A DNA stretch of 8,646 nucleotides from Odoribacteraceae bacterium (GTDB lineage: Bacteria > Bacteroidota > Bacteroidia > Bacteroidales > Marinifilaceae), in contig JAITJA010000097.1 in the NCBI GenBank assembly GCA_031279175.1, positions 1 to 8,646 on the forward strand, written 5' to 3'. Of the stretch, positions 7,001 through 8,646 are shown piece by piece; within the stretch, counting starts at the first letter, position 1; each line of letters begins with the position of its first letter. The notes below the pieces were generated by a model. The model was not told the DNA's origin, did not search any database, and saw only the letters and a list, made by a program, of their open reading frames with translations. The translations under genes were made by a program, and so were the position numbers.

Positions 7001-7681
7001 GCGGTGCGCGCCTGTGCCGACCACGAGTTGATGGTTGATATTCATGACGAGTACCGCCCGACGGGTTTCAGTCGCACCTACCCGAACCTGCTTACCCAGG
7101 AGGGCGTCCGCGGCAACGAGGAGTTCCCCGACGCCACCCACGACGCGATCCTGCCTTTCACGCGCTTCCTCGCGGGGGCGGCCGACTACACGATTTGTTA
7201 TTTCGACACGCGCCTCAAGAACACGCGCGCCCATCAACTGGCCTTGTCCGTGATCTATTACAGCCCGCTACAGTTCCTCTACTGGTACGACACGCCGGAT
7301 AGTTATAACGGCGAACCGGAGGTGGAGTTCTTCGATAACGTGAAGAGCGTCTGGGACGATACGCGGGTACTTGGCGGCGCGATAGGAGAGTACATCATCA
7401 CGGCGCGAAGAAGCGGCGACGAGTGGTTCATCGGGGCAATCACCAACAACGACGCGCGCGCGATCGCCATCCCACTGCATTTCCTGGAGGAAAACAAGCG
7501 GTACACTGCCAGGATTTATGCAGATGCAGATGCCCCGGGAAAGGAAGTGGCCGTTTATAGCGCGGACATCGTCGTGCCGGGGGACGCGTCGCCCGGCGAG
7601 ACATTCACCCGGGAATCCGTCATGAACTTCTCGCTCCTGTCGAGGGGCGGCGTGGCCATTCACGTAAAAGCAAAACAATGA
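4031..7681 (+). CDS. Secreted bimodular glycosidase: GH29 plus atypical GH97
   Basis: A signal peptide (residues 1-27, cleavage after GAARA) is followed by a short CBM4/9-like piece (about 28-101: NPGFE, HSGKQAL, YKLSAWLK) that seems only half length. Residues about 123-570 are GH29, a retaining alpha-L-fucosidase family, with FGMFIHWG (138-145), HHDGY (208-212), the nucleophile D314 in FWDGGW, and GDFKSEE with E389 as likely acid/base. The C-terminal beta domain begins near YGTRGGPW. Residues about 585-1213 are a complete GH97: N-terminal sandwich (NLVIRAYNEGVAFRYAF), barrel (YIHLDAGWYG, GIKFGFVQ, HDEYRPTG, QEGVRGNEEF) and C-terminal domain. E1024 and E1030 fit the family's calcium-ligand and general-acid glutamates, but G975 replaces the nucleophile Asp of retaining members. 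The linker near 571-584 is short and the GH97 part lacks its own signal peptide. No Shine-Dalgarno precedes ATG 4031. The family calls are firm; the GH97 substrate (alpha-glucoside, alpha-galactoside or other) is unknown. Confidence 0.93.
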   Translation: MQRKVISGKAVAACVLAWMLLPGAARAQVQNPGFEVASLKPGVVIGNGATLSTRTVHSGKQALELDAGTTVQAQVEVAPLSKYKLSAWLKTSSGSDEIRLNPERISGIKPFAGRTPKTDLGVAQQPNEKIDWLLDARFGMFIHWGLYSGPGKGEWYMENSGMSPEKYRELAYPGSGNEYFAADAFNAGEWARIAEDAGMKYMCMVTMHHDGYALFDSKATGAFTSKQTHGRDFVKEYTEACRERGLKVGLYKTLINWRYPGYYDVSGEDCKPNKFGYTTDPGHKENARLMKEELDVQVKELLTNYGKIDLIFWDGGWLGQQGSDADGAYFWEPGKFLDPRNEWQVSPRFHDLDARTGRPLGLMGMVRAYQPDALVNPRSGWYGDFKSEEGGQAITGPVRSGEVWEKCMTMAPGWGYTPAHEDVTKVVSSEQVKRMLADCASRDMALLLNVAPDRHGRITRAEQEVLRQTGEWLKTAGEAIYGTRGGPWNPKDGEYGFAWKGRTIYVFLLDGFKGEHFVLPALNEGQEVARAYSVTDRQPVAFQLNAANETLLSGFKRAGKEVKILAVELNKEVMGDPGSSACIPDRVQTETTVQSPDGNHVFTVYQKQKAGNAARIYYRVSYKHKTVIEESELGVQVDNKLFEKAMGIPNDSCRSWCDDLELVATERGRVDETWKPLYGERSEYRDHYNELILKFRKGSDDGAGDGSHDKRRYYYMNLVIRAYNEGVAFRYAFPETSNGLFLHVAGEQTRFAFPAETLAYHEAWAQGPYALVKLENWKEESERPLTLKLANGLFVALSEAQLTDYARAKFALSDERNTLQVSLYGNVDVIAPYQTPWRVIMVAENAATLVENNYIILNLNDPCRIQDAGWIRPGKVIRVTRLNQADALKCVDFASARGLQYIHLDAGWYGKEFLVGSDATKVDSLKDLDIEALARYAATKNIGVFLYVNQRALERQLPAILPLYRKWGVKGIKFGFVQTGNQHWTTWLHDAVRACADHELMVDIHDEYRPTGFSRTYPNLLTQEGVRGNEEFPDATHDAILPFTRFLAGAADYTICYFDTRLKNTRAHQLALSVIYYSPLQFLYWYDTPDSYNGEPEVEFFDNVKSVWDDTRVLGGAIGEYIITARRSGDEWFIGAITNNDARAIAIPLHFLEENKRYTARIYADADAPGKEVAVYSADIVVPGDASPGETFTRESVMNFSLLSRGGVAIHVKAKQ
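7678..7681 (+). other. ATGA stop/start overlap between second and third genes
   Basis: The TGA stop of the GH29-GH97 gene (7679-7681) overlaps the ATG of the lyase gene (7678-7680). The preceding bases are A-rich (AAAAGCAAAACA) with no Shine-Dalgarno. The arrangement points to translational coupling and co-transcription. Confidence 0.85.
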
Positions 7682-8646
7682 AAAAGATCCTTGTAATCCT
7701 GTTTGTCGCGCACGCCGCGTTATGCACGTCGCGGCCGCGCGCCTTTATTCACCCGGGCGTCCTGCATACCGTGGAGAAGATGGAACTGATGCGCTACATG
7801 ATCGCGCAAGAGGTAGAGCCTGCCCGCGGCTCGTGGTTATTGTTAAAAGGGAACGACCGCGCGCGGTTTGATTACCAGCTGCAAGGCCCGTTCCGCGTCA
7901 TCTCTCGCGACGGGGCGTTTGCCTACACCAAGGGCAAGATGGAGTCCGACTTCAGCGCGGCCTATCTCAACGCCATCATGTGGTACTTGACCGGGGAGGA
8001 GCGGCACGCCGGGAAGTCGCTCGAGATCCTCTCCGCCTACGCCGACTCGCTGGCGTTCATCCCGGCCACGAACGACGCGCCGTTGCTGGCGGGCCTGGAG
8101 GGATTCAAGATCATCTACTCGCTCGAGGTGCTGAAACACACCTACCCCGGGATCTCCAGGCGGAAACTCGCGAAGATCGAGAAGATGTTCCGCGCCTACT
8201 TCCTGCCGGTGCTCGAGCGCTTCTACGCCACGCCGCCTTACACCAACGGGAACTGGGGATTCGTCGTGACCAAGACCTACATGGCCGCGGGAATCTACTT
8301 CGACGACCGGGAGATGTACGAGTTTGCCAGGAATTTTTACCTCGGCGGGCACGATAACGGCACGATCGCGAACTATATCGACGGCGAGACGGGACAAACG
8401 CAGGAGGCAGGACGCGACCAGGGACACCCCCAACTCGCGCTCGGCGCGATGGCCACGATCTGCGAGCTGGCCTGGCAGCAGGGCGACGACCTCTATTCCG
8501 CCCTGGACAACCGCCTGTTGAGGGGTTACGAGTACGCGGCAAGGTACAACCTCGGTCACGACGTGCCCTTTAAGCAGTGGAGCGACGTCACGGGGAAGTA
8601 TCGCGACTGGGCAACCATTTCCGGGAAGAGCCGCGGCAGTTTCAAG
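7678..8646 (+). CDS. Exported alginate-lyase-superfamily protein, 3' end cut off
   Basis: The frame stays open for 323 codons to the window edge, so the C-terminus is missing. A signal peptide (MKKILVILFVAHAALC...) probably ends near RPRA (residues 19-22). C16 does not sit in a good lipobox. The mature part starts FIHPGVLHT and shows the helical-toroid pattern of PF05426-type lyases: NGNWG (190-194), then NGTIANYI (227-234), GQTQEAGRDQGH (239-250), CELAWQQGDDLY, and the NRLLRGYEYAARYNLG stretch near 280. In this superfamily (PL5, PL38, PL39 and relatives) such proteins cleave uronate-containing polysaccharides by beta-elimination, and the NGNW / GQ-QE-GRDQ-H signature resembles Bacteroidota PL38-type members from memory. 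Whether it cuts alginate, glucuronan or another uronan cannot be decided here. ATG 7678 is chosen because it starts a signal peptide and overlaps the previous stop. The context with fucosidases argues for a fucosylated acidic glycan, not plain alginate. Confidence 0.88.
   Translation, partial: MKKILVILFVAHAALCTSRPRAFIHPGVLHTVEKMELMRYMIAQEVEPARGSWLLLKGNDRARFDYQLQGPFRVISRDGAFAYTKGKMESDFSAAYLNAIMWYLTGEERHAGKSLEILSAYADSLAFIPATNDAPLLAGLEGFKIIYSLEVLKHTYPGISRRKLAKIEKMFRAYFLPVLERFYATPPYTNGNWGFVVTKTYMAAGIYFDDREMYEFARNFYLGGHDNGTIANYIDGETGQTQEAGRDQGHPQLALGAMATICELAWQQGDDLYSALDNRLLRGYEYAARYNLGHDVPFKQWSDVTGKYRDWATISGKSRGSFK

Noticed and set aside
7678..7750. Third gene product as a lipoprotein via C16
   Set aside because: The residues before C16 (AAL) do not fit a lipobox, since -1 should be Gly, Ala or Ser. 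A normal signal peptidase site near RPRA fits better.
7843..8559. Minus-strand frame of 238 aa opposite the lyase gene
   Set aside because: The + strand frame is open through the edge and carries the NGNW and GQTQEAGRDQGH lyase motifs. The antisense frame is a codon-bias shadow rich in Val, Arg and Glu.

Overview
The window reads as part of a carbohydrate-degradation operon from a GC-rich member of the Bacteroidota. I infer this from the enzyme families, from start codons without Shine-Dalgarno sequences, and from a promoter that resembles the Bacteroidota -33/-7 consensus. The genus cannot be fixed. A GC-rich gut group such as Alistipes-like Bacteroidales is one possibility, and a Verrucomicrobiota or Planctomycetota-type host is not formally excluded. 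No susC/susD pair, regulator, RNA gene, transposase or CRISPR lies in the window.

Layout. Bases 1-340 hold no gene. They carry an AT-rich array of nine units at an exact 21-bp period (37-225), whose spacers alternate so that the true period is 42 bp. A GC-rich stretch with competing inverted repeats follows, then a likely promoter (280-310). Three genes then run on the + strand: 341-3994 (1217 aa), 4031-7681 (1216 aa) and 7678-8646 (open at the right edge). The gaps are 36 bp and then a 4-bp ATGA overlap, so they probably form one transcript.

Gene products. Each of the first two proteins is a head-to-tail fusion of two apparently complete glycoside hydrolases behind a single signal peptide: GH95 plus a GH28-like parallel beta-helix enzyme, then GH29 plus GH97. 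The third is an exported protein of the alginate-lyase superfamily (PF05426-like). Together they suggest removal of alpha-fucosyl (or L-galactosyl) and other alpha-linked caps, coupled to cleavage of a uronate-containing backbone or side chain. The target could be a fucosylated acidic plant, algal or microbial polysaccharide. The exact substrate is inference.

The points most worth attention are the phased 21/42-bp array with an in-phase degenerate copy inside the promoter, the two consecutive bimodular fusions, a GH97 module whose catalytic positions match neither published mechanism, and a 9-mer (CCTCTAATT) repeated just ahead of both fusion-gene start codons.
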